Positions 27,201 to 42,200 of a DNA stretch of 64,000 nt are shown here, piece by piece (the stretch's first letter is position 1; every line of letters starts with the position of its first letter). Both the position numbers and the translations under genes were made by a program. The notes under the pieces are model-generated. The model was given only the letters and a program-made list of their open reading frames with translations. It was not told where the DNA came from and ran no database searches. Source of the DNA: Podocnemis expansa (taxonomy: Eukaryota > Chordata > Testudines > Podocnemididae); contig ML682059.1 of NCBI GenBank assembly GCA_007922195.1, positions 12,575,181 to 12,639,180 on the forward strand, written 5' to 3'.

Positions 27201-30200
27201 ACTGAGCAGAATTGGCTCTTAGGTTAATATATTAGGGGTGGTTTGGGAGAATATTAAAGGTTAGCAAAATTCTTATATTTTTCAATCACCAGTATTTCAC
27301 AGAAACAGAAGAGGCTGGGAAACAAGTAGGCTTCTGTGAGGCACACCCAGCATAAACCTATGCATTTATTGGGCATGGTTGCCCAGAAAATATGTTAGAT
27401 TTACAAGACCTGATACCTTTTCCAACAGCAGAAGAATAGCAAAAAAAAAAAAAAAAAAAGGATTTTTTTTAAACTTGTTATACTGGGAACTTGTCAGCCA
27501 CAACAGTAGCGCTTTAAAACACTATGGACTAAGTTGTCTTGTTCCTCAACAAACCCTTTACATCGAAGGTGAAAAACTAAGTCAAATACTTTGTACAGAT
27601 GCTTCCTACAGGAGATTGGATTACTTAGCCTTCTGGAAGGTTCAGGGACATCACCTTGCATTCATGGGGTTGCCTGGAATCTGGGATGATTGGTAGTTCA
27701 ACTTGGTAGATCCACACAGAGTGTCTGCCCTGCTCCCCACAATAACATGGTATTTTAGTGACTGTGCTACCACTGGTGTCTCTCAGGGGCAACAGCAGCT
27801 GCAAATCTGAAGGTAATGTGGCTTTGAGTTGTCACAAAAATGTCTTCTGGAAGATCCAGTGGAACAGCTATGCCCTCCTGTGGGTAGTCATGTCCTGAAG
27901 CTTCTACTAAGCCCCTGATACCTCGTATTCAACAAAAGAGCTGATGAAGAGGTGCACTCTCCTCTCTTTCTAAGATTTCTTGCTTTATTTCATGAGTGAT
28001 GCACATTTCCTTCTAAGCCCAGGTATAGTTCATATACAAATACAAATTTTACCTTCTTTTGCACTCATGAAAGTCCAATAACCTCTTCACAGCATTACTG
28101 GCTAAGTGTAATTGATGGCAGAATTTGGCCCATAGAACAGGTGAAGCATATTCCAGTCTTGAAATGTAATCATTTTGAGCAAGTTTAATTTATTATTCCA
28201 AACAGGTACAATTCCTTTTGAATTCTGAATTTGGTCTGTGAGTTTTAATTGCTTTGATAATATATGTTACATTAACTTCAGTGTAATAAAACACAGTAAC
28301 TTGATATTCAGGATATCTGCATCAGTGCTGTTAAAGAAAAGGATATTGAAGCAAAACTGAAATATGTCATTGGTGAATGGAGCACTCAAGTCTTTACGTT
28401 TGGTCAGTTCAAAACCAGAGGAGAACTGCTCCTGAAAGGCTCAGATACATCTGAGAAGATAGCATTGATGGAAGATAGTCTCATGATTTTAGGGTCCCTC
28501 ATGAGCAACAGGTACAAAACTAAAGAATATATTATATAAGTATAATTAGTACCAATAAGATACAACAACCTTATTTTTTTTTAAACTCATGTTTATTTTA
28601 TAGGTACAATGCACCATTCAAGCCCATGATCCAACAGTGGGTCCAGAAATTGGCCAATGCAACAGAAATAATTGAAAACTGGATGACTGTACAAAACCTC
28701 TGGATTTACCTTGAAGCTGTTTTTGTTGGGGGAGACATTGCAAAGCAGCTGCCTCAGGTCAGTTGATTTACAGTAGCAATATATGAAGGCACAATATCGT
28801 GATAGGTAGACAAACCACTGTACCCTTTAAATAACAAGAAGTTAATCTATATGAAGTCTATACTAATTATACTATACTATACTCAGGAGAAACTACCACA
28901 GATATTATTAGAAGGAGCTTTTTCTAGAGTAAGGTCTGCAGGGTTGGATGCTTAGGGCTTGAATCAAAACGACAAGGGAAGACACTTGAAAGTTAAGACT
29001 GAAATGTTTATCTTAATTCATGTTGTTCCAAAGGGGCAGCTGTGTTAGTCTAGTACAGTAAAACAAACAAGAGTCCTGTGGCACTTAAAGACTAACACAT
29101 TTATTAATTTATATAAAATAAATAAACGTGTTAGTCTTTAAGTGCCGCAGGACTCCTTTGTTTGTTTTAATTCATCCTCTATTATTCAGGTATTATATCA
29201 CATATTGGTGGAGGGGTAAATTTTGGCTAATGCTGTGATAATGTGATCCCTTATTCTGCCTGACCCCCTCCCTTACACATGTTTTCATTCCATATTGCAT
29301 TCCATAGTGCTGAAAGTTGGAATAGCTTTTGCAAGAGGCTGTACGTTAGGGTCATTGCTAGGCCTGGGCAGCCACTCACGTATGTACATACATAAGTATG
29401 TGTTTGTATCTATAACCTGAATTAACAGCAAAGAAGGCCTTACTCTGCTACGTCTTTTCCATGATGTCAGTTGCAGAAAACCTAAAGATTGATCTCACTC
29501 TGACTTTCTGGGTGAGGTAGAATGAGAGCAATAAACTACTTCTGTTTCTCCTGGTAGGGTTTACATGTGTGTCAGCTAGCCAGAATTTGACTTTTGGCAC
29601 ATAGGATCATATGCTGCTTAAAGATGTTTTAGGCGTTATAATTAAATATCTATGGTTTCCATTTTTCATAACCCAGAACATTTTGTTTTGTGATCAGCTA
29701 AACTCATCTTTGCTGTTATTTACAATTATAATAAATTGCCTCTTTGGTCCCACAGTATATTTATGGGATAACATTCATAGTGGAGAAAATAAGTGGCTTT
29801 TGCAGATGATTAAACACCGCATCAAAGCTGTTGCATTAGATAACTGCATAGGCCACTTCTTGTAAGTATACTGCATGAACATTATTCCTTTTGTACAAGA
29901 AGAATTATAAAAAATCACATGATAAAGTCCAAAAAAAATACGTCTTTTCTGGTCATGTAAGGATTTGAAAATCCAGCTTCCTTCATTTACAACACTTTGT
30001 GGATGGCTCATTTAACTTTGGAACAGAACATGAATAATAGTTTTCAGGAGTGACCTGTGTGAAAAAGCCATGTTATGACTAGAACTGGTGTTTTATTGTC
30101 CATAATGTTTTGTTAGATTTAGAAGAGGGTGCTATTTGACTTTTCTGGTCAGAGATTGATTGAAATCCTATTGTATAGCCACTTAGTGCTAATTAAAACC

Positions 30201-33200
30201 AGGTAACATAAGGCAAAATGCACAGCCAGTGCTGCCCCATCAACCTGGTGCATCTTTGTGGTCTGCCAGTGTTACAAAAGCACTCTGAAAATATTCATGC
30301 AGTATACTCCTCAGGAGACAGGAACAGCAAAGTAAATATTAAACTTTTATTGATTGGTTGGTTGATTGATTGTACAAAGTAGAAGCCCTGGTCACAGACC
30401 AAGAACCCCAGACACTAGGCACTGTACAAACACAGAACAAAGAGCTGAGTTGTGCCCCACAGATCTTGCAATCCAAGTATAAGACAGGAGTTAATAGATG
30501 GAATCAAGCAGAGTGATGGGGGAGTACAAAGAAACAGCGGGGACAGTACCAGTCGGCTTGATAGGCAGTGGTCTCAGCCTCAGTAGCCAAACTGTTGTTG
30601 AGTTTTTTCATAGGCACGAAGGAGACTTCTAAGGGGGAAATTAAAGGAAGATAATGAGATAGCTTGACAGATGTTTAGGAGGTGAGCTCCCAACTGAGGG
30701 TCAGCATGGGAGAAAGCACAATGGTACTTGCCTGTAAATTTAATAAGTGGACTGTGACCCATCAGTGGCTTGGCTAGCCACCTGAAGATGCCAAGGTCGG
30801 AGCAGGCTGCAAAAAGAGAGCAGATTCTCCCAAGATGGTGTCTAACACTCTGTAAATATATCACCCAGTCACAAACAGTGCTTCTATTCCTCTTCATTGG
30901 TTATCAAAATCTAAAAACAAGAAACTAGACATCCCTTTAGTGTATTTCAGTCTCAGGCTCCCAGTGAGCTACTAGATCCAGTAAAGGAATAAGTTATTAG
31001 GACACTATTTCATTTAAAAAAATGTTCTTCTAATCCCTGAAGGGTCAGCCACATTGGCATGTCAATATAAGTTTGGATCTTACCCAAAATTCCATTCTGC
31101 CAACCAATCCTTTAGGAACCACAGCTAAAGGTTTATTGTAAGAGTAAACAAACGAACAAGAAAAGAGGTGTTAAATGGTCAAAGGAATCAGATACATACA
31201 AATGATTTTAAAGTCCCGATATAGATATATAGTACACATTCAGTACCTGGATGGGTCTCAGTCCTTTGTTTCACAGCTTCTGTTGCAGATGAGTTGCTCT
31301 AAAATAAGAAGCAGCAATGAAGACCACATAGGATGGAGCAGCTGCTTTCTATGTCCCTTTGCCATGCAACTTGTAGAAATTCACAGGAACTAACAGAGTC
31401 CGGGGTCACCCAGGAAAGTCCTGGTGACTTCTAAGATGTAACCCCTGGATTCTTCTATGTATTCATTGTACCTGTGAGTTCCTTTAATGGGACAGTAACC
31501 AGGCTTATTGCTAATGCCATCCTGTCTGGGATGTCTCCCAGAAACACAGCTCAGGTTGAAATATGTATCTACCAAACATATTCACAACTTACAATACAAA
31601 CATGGAGCAGATGTAAAGAATATCATCATATTTAGCAAATTATAACCTTTCTAATGGTACCTGCTGTGGCCTATCTTGTATGAATTATTTTAATTTTGAA
31701 ATATTGATGTTGAATAGTATTATAAATGGTCTCCCTGATCCAGATAGCATCACATGGACAACGAAGGCAGGCAGCTTTGACCAGTTGTCATCCAGAGGAC
31801 AAACTGATTATTAGAATCTGATTCACTTACAGTATACATTATTTTTCAGCATTTTGGGAAGCGAAAGGAATAGCTAATGGATTTTTAATGTGTTTCAGGA
31901 AGCCAAAAGGTTTCAGAACATAGATAAATCTTGGCAGAAGATTATGCAGAGAGCTCATGAGACATCAAACATTGTACAGTGCTGTGTTGGAGATGAGACA
32001 TTGGCACAGCTATTACCACATTTGCTGGAACAACTAGAAATATGTCAGAAATCACTGACTGGGTATTTGGAAAAAAAACGATTAGTATTTCCCAGATTTT
32101 TCTTTGTATCTGATCCTGCACTTCTGGAAATCCTTGGCCAGGCATCAGATTCACACACAATTCAGGTACAAATTATGTAGCTATAACCCCCTTCATAGTC
32201 ATAATTAGTAACTGAATGAAACAGGTGATAAATTGATTTCCCTTTTGTTACTAAGTTGAACTGAATTTACTTATTGGCGGAAGGATCCATTTAGCCTTGT
32301 AAACTTGCAGGTTTTTTTGCAGTTTAAAAATAACATTGTACTACATTTTACGGATCTTATTTGCTTGACCAGATATTTGTTTATTCTAGGCACATTTGCT
32401 GAATCTGTTTGACAATGTTAACCGAGTGGGATTTCATGAAAAGCACTATGACCAGATTTTATCATTTGAATCTCAAGAAGGAGAACAAGTCAATATTATT
32501 GAGCCAGTTCTAGCACAGGTAGTAGAAGAATTTATTATGCATTCTTCATGACCTATTTTACAGCAAATCTGTGTTACAAAGGTCTGGTCCAGTTGTCAGG
32601 CAGTACCACAACAGACTTCCATTTGGGAATCTGAATTAGAGACACTTCAGCTCCCCAGTACAGGGGCAAAGTGTTTTTGCTGCAGAGGGAGAAAGGAAGG
32701 GCTTTGTATTACCCTAACAACCCTTCTGCATGCCTCTTCAGTTGCGGTGGAGGTGTTAAATTCATCACTCTGAGCCTGGCAGAACAGCTGGGCACAACTA
32801 GGAGGAAGATCCTTTGAGGACAAGTGAATGGAAAAGTGGAATATAAGCATGGGGAAGGAAATGTATTGCTTGATTGGGATAGTTTGCTTTAAAAGTGCTT
32901 TTTTGTCTTCCAGGGTAATGTGGAATTCTGGCTAGGACAGCTGCTGAATGGGATTAAGAAAACAATCCATTTCATCATTAGACAGGCATCTATAGTCATT
33001 AGTGATTCAGGATTTCAGCTGTATGACTTTCAGAGAATGTTCCCTGCACAAATAGGTCTTCTGGGAATTCAAATGATTTGGACCAGAGATGCAGAAGATG
33101 CTCTAAACAATGCCAAAACAGACAAAAAGGTTGTACATAGCAAATCCTATGGGGTTAATTAAAAGAATCATTTAACTGCACACTGTGTAAGTTAAAAATA

Positions 33201-36200
33201 AAGCATGGTAGACATGACAAAAGAGAAACAAGTAGAATGACCTGAAAATGCTATTGTATTGATATATAGAATGGTGATAGCATCCTCTATGCATGCTCTT
33301 TGCATTACCATGCTGCCTAACCTGAAAATGGGTAATGTGGGGCCAGTACTCAGCTGGGGGAAAGACAGTGTATCTTAATGGCAGGGCATTGATTTACACA
33401 AGCTGTGGGTCAGGCTTGTGGCGTTTATGCACCCCCTACTTCCATCTATATTGGCATGGATGGAGAGGCACTATTAAGAGCCTCTCATTCAGTGGATTAG
33501 TGAGGAGGGGGGCATGACAGACAATGATAGAAGATCAGTCCCCACTTGCTTTGGAACTAACTTTAAAACCATTTCTAATGGTATGTTTTCTCCCCACTGT
33601 ACTGCTGGTGGCTGCCTGCATGGGGGGGGGGAGCAGTTTGGGAGCAAGGGAGTGTCATTTTCTACCCTAATCCTAAAACTGGTTTGGGGGAAGTGGGAGC
33701 CACCAGGATGAAGGAATAATAGTGTCTCTCCTGTGCATGGAGCTGCTTTAGGGAAGGGTACCCTTCTTTTGGTGTGAGGGGAGAATGGGTGCTAGCTTGA
33801 TGTGTGGTTGATTCCACCTCATGCCCAAGAAAGATGCTGCCAGCGGCACAGATTTTTTTGAGAAGCGCCTCTGTGGCACTGATGTGGAGGCGCAAGAAGG
33901 CATGCTAGAGGAGTCTCAGCCCGTCTGTGCTCACGAGTGCTAATACAGTGGTTAGGAACATTTGCAGTAAGACTAGGCTAAGAGCTAGTAACACTGTTCA
34001 CACATGAAAATAAACTCAGGCAAAACCCCAAGAAAACAGCATACCCTCCCATGATATTACTGACTACAATTAAACTAGACAACTCCAGCACAGGGGGAAA
34101 AGACCTTACAAATCCTTTTTTCTGTATCATACAAAGCTAAAAATGGCACTTATCTAGGTTTTTTGTTGTTGTTTTTGTTTCACTGCAACTTATTTAACTA
34201 GACTCAAATGTCACTGATACCTCAATGAAAATAAAATTTCTTGGGGGTTTTGTTTGTTTCATTCTTTGAAAAACAATGTTTATAATTTTTATCATTATAT
34301 GGAGAGTGTTTAGGTCTGCAGATATCTTCAAATAAATCAAAATCCCAATGTGATCATCCCTTCATGTGTTTAGAGTAGAATTTACACGTGGACTGCTCAC
34401 TGTGGCCTCGGTCCTACAAACTATCCATCACTCCTGGGCCTGCACAGAGTCCCATTTGCAGTTATTGACAGGGACCCTATTATACACATAAGAAGTCAGT
34501 ATTCTGTTATGCAGTCTTTCATAGCAGAAATAAAATGGTAGCTCACAAAAACTGTTACTTCAGGCACATTTGAACTGTCCTCTCCTCTGAAAACTATCAT
34601 GGTTCAAGGGACATAGAATCCCAGCTTCACATTTCCCAGAAGTGAACATCTTGGCTGATGTGCATATAGCTCAGTATTCAAAGACAGAAGTCTGATGGCT
34701 TAATTGCTTTTGAGGTGTACTATATTAGGCCCCTATCCTGCAATGGAATCGGCTAGCATAGTCCCCTCAGCCCATGTATTTTCCCGCTAAACTGGGACAC
34801 CCCAGGGGCTCAGAGGGTACATGCTTTAGTAGATCTTGATTCAGGATTGCAATCCAAGTTAATAAAAAGTGAGTCTGGAGTAAAAGGTGGATATAATGGG
34901 GGGATATATATTTGTAAATGTCTGCAACTGTTCAACCTCTAGAGGTTGAAGAGCATATAGTGTTTGTATTAATATAACTGCATTCTCTTGGTGTGTGGGA
35001 AAGGTCATGCACACAACAAATCAGAAGTTTCTGGACCTTTTAAATGACTTGATTGACATGACTACATGTAATTTGACAAGGATGGAACGGACAAAATATG
35101 AGACTTTAATCACTATTCATGTGCACCAAAAGGACATTTTTGATGATTTGGTGAGTATTTTCTGAAGAGAGCTCTCTCCGTGAAACTATATTTTTACATA
35201 TGTAAAATAATCTAAAAGCAAATCTCTCATTTCTTTGCTTTGTTAAACTCTGCTGTTAGTACTGTCATGTGCATGCTATCCAGGCTTGTATTTTCTAGTG
35301 GCATCTTAAAAGCTTTACATTACAAATATCTTATTGGTTTGCGGTGCTCAGTTGTTTGTTGAGGAGAACGTAAACATACTCACCAAGAAAAATGTAAGTT
35401 TCCATCCATATTAGATGTCACTGCATACAGGCAGATTGCAATGTCCTGATGGCACCCTTTTGACCTCTCTGTGACTCCCTCCAGAGATGGCAATCCATCT
35501 ATCTGCAATAAATTGCAGGACTGTGGCCTTAAAAACATAGAGTGAGTTCTTGGCACCACTGAAGTGATATGAGTTGCACCATTGGCTTCAGGGGGACCAA
35601 AGTTTTGCAACATGCAACTTTAGAGTTCAATCCAACAGAGAGATCCACATCCACAGATCCTTATTCCCCTGTGGAATCCCTTTGATCCACAGGCATGCAC
35701 ACTCCACACAGGTGGAAGTGTGCATGCTTGTGGATCTGTTTGCAGGGTCATACTCACAGCTTGTGCTCATTCCTTTTTGAAATTATTATTCATTTTCAGC
35801 ATAAAAGAGCTGTCTTTGCTAAGGGGAAAGCACTGTTTTCCTTATCCTCTGACTCAAAATGCCTTTGCATAACTAGTGTTTTTAAAAAATATGTTTCCTT
35901 TTAGTATTAAATTGAGTTTTGTGATTTCCAGCCCCAGCGTCTCCTTCCTGATTTGAGGCAAGGGCTTCTGGAAGACTAAAAAGTTGGGAGTCATATATTA
36001 TGAAAAGGGGAGTAAACAGTAACTTAAAGGGGCTTGCTGGTTTATTTTTAATATTTTTTATGCATTAAACTTTTCCCTAAGTTAGATAATATGAAAGCAT
36101 GGGACAATGATTAAGAAACTGGAATAAAAAAAAGGAGCTGAGAGTAGTAATTCAGTAGGATATGTACTGTATAAATGATTTATACATTTCATATAGAGAA

Positions 36201-39200
36201 ATACTAGATGAGTTTCTAAATAAGGACAGAAAAGTATATAGAATGAATATTGATAGCTAGAAGGCTTTTCCCTTCCCCCATCATTTTCATGAATTTTTGT
36301 GTGTATTTCGTATCAGTTAATTCAGTGCCAGGTATTACTGAAGTTTGCTATATGTTAACCTTTTGGAAAATGGTTAACTCTGTTGTATTTTGCTTAAAGT
36401 TACAAGGTATCCCCTGTGCCTATGCAAGGTAAAGGAAGGGTCTTGGACCAGTAGAACTAGGACAGGTTGAAAGAGTCATTGGCCAGTGTACCTCACATCA
36501 TCTCCTTTACTTAGTGTGCCTCCTTTCCTTACTATACATTTCTTACTATACTTTGAAGTGGGAGATCTGTGAGCATCTGATGTAGAACAGAGCTCAGAGT
36601 AGCTACATGCTGTGAAAATGGCTGATGGCAGAGATGAGGCAAGAAGAGAACATAAGCTCATTCTTAAGACTTGAATGGACCAGCTGTAGACCAACAACTA
36701 AGGCTACAAATTCCACAAGAGGCTGGGTGATTCCATCCTCTTAAGTCATTCCAATCTGGTGTGGCAGAAATTGTGCTGTGAGATCCATTAGTCCAAGGGC
36801 TCTCAACCTTTTTTTGCTGGGACCCCCTTTGAAAATATTTCAGGCTTTGATGACCCCTTCCCTCCAAAATGATAGCCCGTGCCGTGTCATCCTTACTAGC
36901 ATGTGTGGGGGCTGACAGTTCGTGACCCTCTGATAGTAACCTTGAAACCTCCTGAGGTGTCGCAACTGCCAGTTTGAGAACTTCTGCACTAATTTGTCAC
37001 TAATCTCCCAGATGTGTTTCCTAAGTAGGTTTCTTGCAATATAATGTGAAAAATACGTGCTTTTTTAAACTCGTGGAAAAGATAAATGCGTACTGAAAAT
37101 ATGAGTCCAATTCACTGTTTAAAGTTGCTATCTGCAGCTAGCATGACAAGTACAATGCTGTAGAACAATAATAATACCTATCATTTTATAGTGTGTTGTA
37201 GTTATTAATTAATTAATCAACCTCCAACACTTCTGATTGGTAGGTAGGTAAGTATTGGTGTTCCCAGTTTAGGAATGAGACACAGAGTGGTGGAATGACT
37301 TGCCCAAGGTACCTGAGCAAGTCACTGGCAGAGAAGGGAATAGAATTCAGGATCCTCTGACTCACAAACTTCTGCTCATTCCTCCAGCTCACACTATGTG
37401 TGTTTTTGCTGTGACCATTTTTTGGAAATGGAACACAGGCACTTTAGCATGTATCCTTCACTCCTCTCATATTTTTTTATAGTATGCCATGTCTGCACTA
37501 ATGATTTTACACTTTTGTTACAGGTCCGCATGAACATTAAATCTCCATTGGACTTTGAATGGCAAAAACAATCCAGGTTTTACTTTATTGAAGATATGGA
37601 CAAATGCATCATCCAAATCACTGATGTGGAGTTCAGCTACTGCAATGAATATTTAGGCTGTACGGACAGACTTGTTATAACTCCTTTAACTGACAGGTAA
37701 TCTTACTAAAGGTATTGTTTCTACTTTTGAGGCAAAATCCTACTCCTGTCCACATAAAAGAAAACTATGATTTATCCCCTGTTAAGTGCTAATTACTGTT
37801 AACACAGATGAGAGTTACCAAGGCTTCATAGAGAGGAGGAACATCCCTTCCCAACCCCCAGTTTTGCGTAACAGTAACTACACTTCAGGCAGATTATAGT
37901 GAAGAAAAATTAAAGGCACTTTCAATGTCTCCAGATGTTACATCACATTGGCTCAGGCTTTGGGAATGAGCATGGGAGGTGCTCCTGCAGGACCTGCAGG
38001 TACTGGGAAAACAGAGACAACTAAAGACATGGGCAAATGTCTGGGAAAATACGTTGTTGTCTTCAATTGTTCAGACCAAATGGACTACAGAGGCCTAGGT
38101 CGTATTTATAAAGGTAAGGCACTGTTCTGTTTATTCATTTTAGCAGTTAAAAAACAAATGCATTTCTTTATGGAGTGTTCTTGTGATTGAGATTGAAATA
38201 AAGTGAGCTGCAGCTAGTGAGGCTTTTCTATTGCCATTGGGAGAGTGAAGCAGTAGCAGCCTGCTTAAAATTAGTTTGGTGAGAAAATGAAATAAATGGG
38301 GTTCTTCGGGTGATGGTCCCTATTGGTATTAACTGGGGGTATGTATGTACTCCATGTACCTGAAACCAGATTTTTCATCAGCTGTGTCTGTTGGTCCATA
38401 TGGTGCCCCGCATCAGCTTGTGTTGTGAACCATCTGTATAAGAGTTGGTGGGGACCAGCCACCTTTCCGGTTCCTTTCTATTCCCTGTGGTCTCAAATGT
38501 AACCTCCTCACGGTCTGCAGTTTCAGCGAGCATTACTGCTCTGTTGCAGGGTTTTTCCTGTGACCAGGTCATTTATGCAGTTGGTTTTTGGTGATTGTAT
38601 TGTGGTTTCCTCCACTATTTGGGGCCCTAGTATGCCCAAGATCCCTACATTCAGATCCTCTCTGGGCTGCCCCCAGCATTCCCAGTTAGTGATCCCCAGA
38701 GATCTGTCTTTACTGTCTTGACGTGAATATCATATACCTTCTATGGCTATGTGTACACTTGCTCCCTGCTCACATCCATTTGCTCTATGCTAGCTCTCTT
38801 TGAGCTAGAGCACTAGAATTACTCTAGTTAGGCTAACTCAAATTTAGCTGTGCCCGTAGTGTACACTTAGTGTTCAGGTGTATTTGTACTTGCAGGGGGG
38901 CTAGTCAGTGCAGCAGCTGCCCATGCTATCCTGACTTCAGTACTGTTTTTAATGTACTAGCTCTCACTGAGCTAGTGTGAGTATGTCTGTGTAAGCTATG
39001 TATCACACTACCAGCTCCAAGTGTAAACCCTAAGTATGAGATATGTCATTCTGCCTCTCCTCAAATCTGACCCTGGTCTTTTGTCTGTCTCACTGCTAAG
39101 TAGTGCCCCTCCTGCTCTGGCAATCCCTAGCTCAGCATCCTTAGAGCTCAAGCCCAGGGATGACTTCTTATCACATCTGAGCTTGGACAAGGGCAAACAT

Positions 39201-42200
39201 CTTCCTAAGAAAAAGGAAAGATTGTCTCCCAAGCCCCCAATCGGAAAGGTCTGCTTCTTCTGAGCCCTCAGGATCTGGTGAGATTCCATGCCCCAGTACA
39301 GGTTGTCACACTGTCTGGAGTGAGTCACAACTATGATGACCTACTTCACCAGCCAACTTTCAGGAGACAAGGCAGAGACCTCCAGCTAGTGGTGTGTGCT
39401 GTCACTAGATTTCACCAAGCCAGTAACAAATGTGAACTACTGGACCATTATACTGGTCTGACCATAGATCACAGACAGTCCTCTGAGATTCTCCAGTGCA
39501 TCTTGCCACCCAGACAAATTGAACTTTGTGACGAAAGGTCACTCAAACCGAAAATCTCACCTCATCAGGTTGCTGCAATCCCAAAAACCCATTCCCTAAT
39601 CCCAGTGAAGTTGATACTCTAAATCTTACACTAAGGACAACACTGGTAGCCAATTCTGTAGTTACCTAGTTAAAAATTTGTTAGTTACAAAAAAGAAGTG
39701 AGAGTTATTGAGAGGTTAAAACAAGTAAAATGTATGCATAGGTGAGTCATACTTTGTAATCCCAAATGGTGGCAGTGATAAAATGAGCTGGCAATTTCCC
39801 AAAAATCTCTTCAGGATTCCCAAAGGGGGTCTCCTCTTTGCATCTAGCACACTTCACTGTAAGAGTGCAGGGATGTAGACTCTTTCCTTGAGTTCACAAT
39901 TACAGCTGCTTCTCACAGAAAACAAACTGATGGGCATCACTACTAATGTGAGCTGTACCTTTGCTGATGGAGCCTGAGGAACACATTTTGAGTCTTTGAC
40001 CTTTGATCATCACACACAATTAACACTTGCTTTGAAATGAGGTCTTTTCCAGTAGAGCTCTTCATTTGCATTCTACAAGGCTTTGTTCTTGTTAGATGGA
40101 TTATTTAATTATAGGGTTATACACCATGTAAATGTTCACTACTACATTGTAACAGAATACAGGTAAATGGAAACAATGCAAGTAACATTGCACTAGTTGT
40201 CATTGAAGTTCAAACACTGAATACATTCCTATACATTTAACAATCGCTATTCTATACTGGTTTGGGGCTACAGCATGAGCCAGTACCTGGTCTGCCAGAG
40301 TCCCACAAGTGTGTTGAGCTCCTGTGGCCATAGGTCTGCATATATCACTACTGAAAACTAAGGGAGAAGCAGTCTGTGTTATATTTATAAAGATAACTGG
40401 TTCTATTTATTAATTTTAGCCATTAAAAGAAAAATGCAATTCTCTGTGGAGTGCATTTGTGACAGATTGAAACAAAGGAGTGACTGATAGCTAGTGAGGT
40501 TTGTCCACAGCCAGCAGAAGGATGAAGAAGTGTAGAAGCAGCCTGCTTAAAATTAGCTTGATGAGGAAAAAAAAATTGGGGATACAAGTAAGAGTAACTT
40601 GTTGCTGTCCTCACTGCGCTTGATTTACTTCCATTTCTGCTTGGAACGATCTCTGCTTTAAACAGTTCCTTCCGCAGATATTAACTTGTGGCTCAGTGGC
40701 GGCTGTTGGATTCATTGAAATTTACTTAATCTGCACTCTGATCACCTTTAATTTGAAAACATAGTTCTGCTCCTATCAGTACCTGGCTTGTGTCTTCTGG
40801 TCTCCCTGCTGACATTGCTCTCTTGACAACATGTAGCTGGATGTTCTTTTCTGTAACCTTTGATTTCAATCAGTTTTGCTGTTGAAACTGGGAGATACAT
40901 CCTGATGTCCTTCCCACAACTCGCTGCTATGGGATATATATCCTGTGCTTAGGCTGTCAGCTCATGAGGGACTGTCCTGGACAATATCTGACCTCTACTG
41001 ATTAGCACTGACAGCTTATCAACTTGCATTGCAGTCTCTTTGCAGGATTAGAAGGGGATTTGCAGGATTGTCCGGGTAGGGTTGTGGGCTGATCACACGA
41101 TCACTGGAGGGGTGCAGGTACCGATGGAATCACTCCACTTCAAATTCCACAGCCAGAAGCTCTCTTCATGTTTGAGCGTACCCCCGTGGAGTCTCCAATA
41201 GGGCTCGGCTGGCATAAGCACCCTGCTGCTCTTGCAAAAGAGCTACATCCATTCCTTTCTCTGGCATCACTCTGCCATGTCAGTGGCTCACCAGGTTGGC
41301 AGGACTTCAGAAGAGGGACAGTCATAGTTTGTTTCAGCATATTTAATGCTTGCTGTTAAGAACCCATCTAGTCCAACTCACCATCCTGCCTTGTGAGCTG
41401 CCATATGAATTCCAAAGTGCTGTACCCTTTCACGGCCATGGGACTAGGCATGTCTCTGACTGCCCTCATCTTGTTGGGATCTGCTTTCAGTCACTCTGCT
41501 GTGAGTGAATGTCCAATGTATGTCACCTCCCACTCTTTGAGTTGTATTTGTTCTGGGTTGAGTTTTATGTTCTTGGCCCTGAGTTGCTGTAGAAAAGCTT
41601 GTGGTTTTCTGTCATGGTTTCCTTCAGCTTCAGTGTCATTGCTCCCTTCACCTATAAAGAGGACACCCCAGAGAGTCCTGTCAGTCTTTTCTAGAACTGA
41701 TGTGGTGCTGTGCTTATGCCTGCTGGCCTTTGCAGTTGTCTGTTGCAACCAAATGTTGTCGTGCTGGACCCTTTATCCAGGTTTATGTGCCAAAACCTGT
41801 TCCTCACATCACAGACCATAAAGGATTCTGGCATTGGAAAGTTCTGGTAAGATGTTATGGGCAGAGGATAGTGGTATCTTTTCAAAGCCCCGCTCAGTGG
41901 CTATGCGTCAGTGCAGATGCATGATTTGCTTTATGGCTTCTTCACCACCACTATGCTTCTTACCTAGTCTATGCTGGCTTTTCCATAAGCTGTGATAATA
42001 TCCCAGGGCTGCAGAATTTTGAACTCCTTGCATACTGTATTACATATCACCATTGGAATTTTCCCTTGTGGCAACTGGATGGCTTTCATTGTGTAGGCCA
42101 CTTTGAGTCCCAGCTGTCATTCAGGGAACGTGTTGTCTTTGAAAACATCCCCATATGCTTTTAATATAGTCTCCATTGTTCATGGGGCTTTCCTTTTGCT

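Larger units (their letters stand above)
28758..31898 (+). other. Intron 16
   Basis: Holds a foldback insertion (29022-29166) and an antisense dispersed repeat (30340-30790). 31020-31640 may be part of an LTR-type repeat similar in feel to 39600-40330, but I could not establish this. The open frame 29611-29865 is not dynein-like. Confidence 0.55.
35151..37523 (+). other. Intron 20
   Basis: Contains a hAT-like MITE (36796-36983) and a MIR-like relic (37195-37385). 35151-36795 shows no recognised feature. Confidence 0.6.

Noticed and set aside
41393..41821. 142-codon plus-strand open frame
   Set aside because: It is the antisense shadow of the Gypsy RT relic, whose motifs are on the minus strand.
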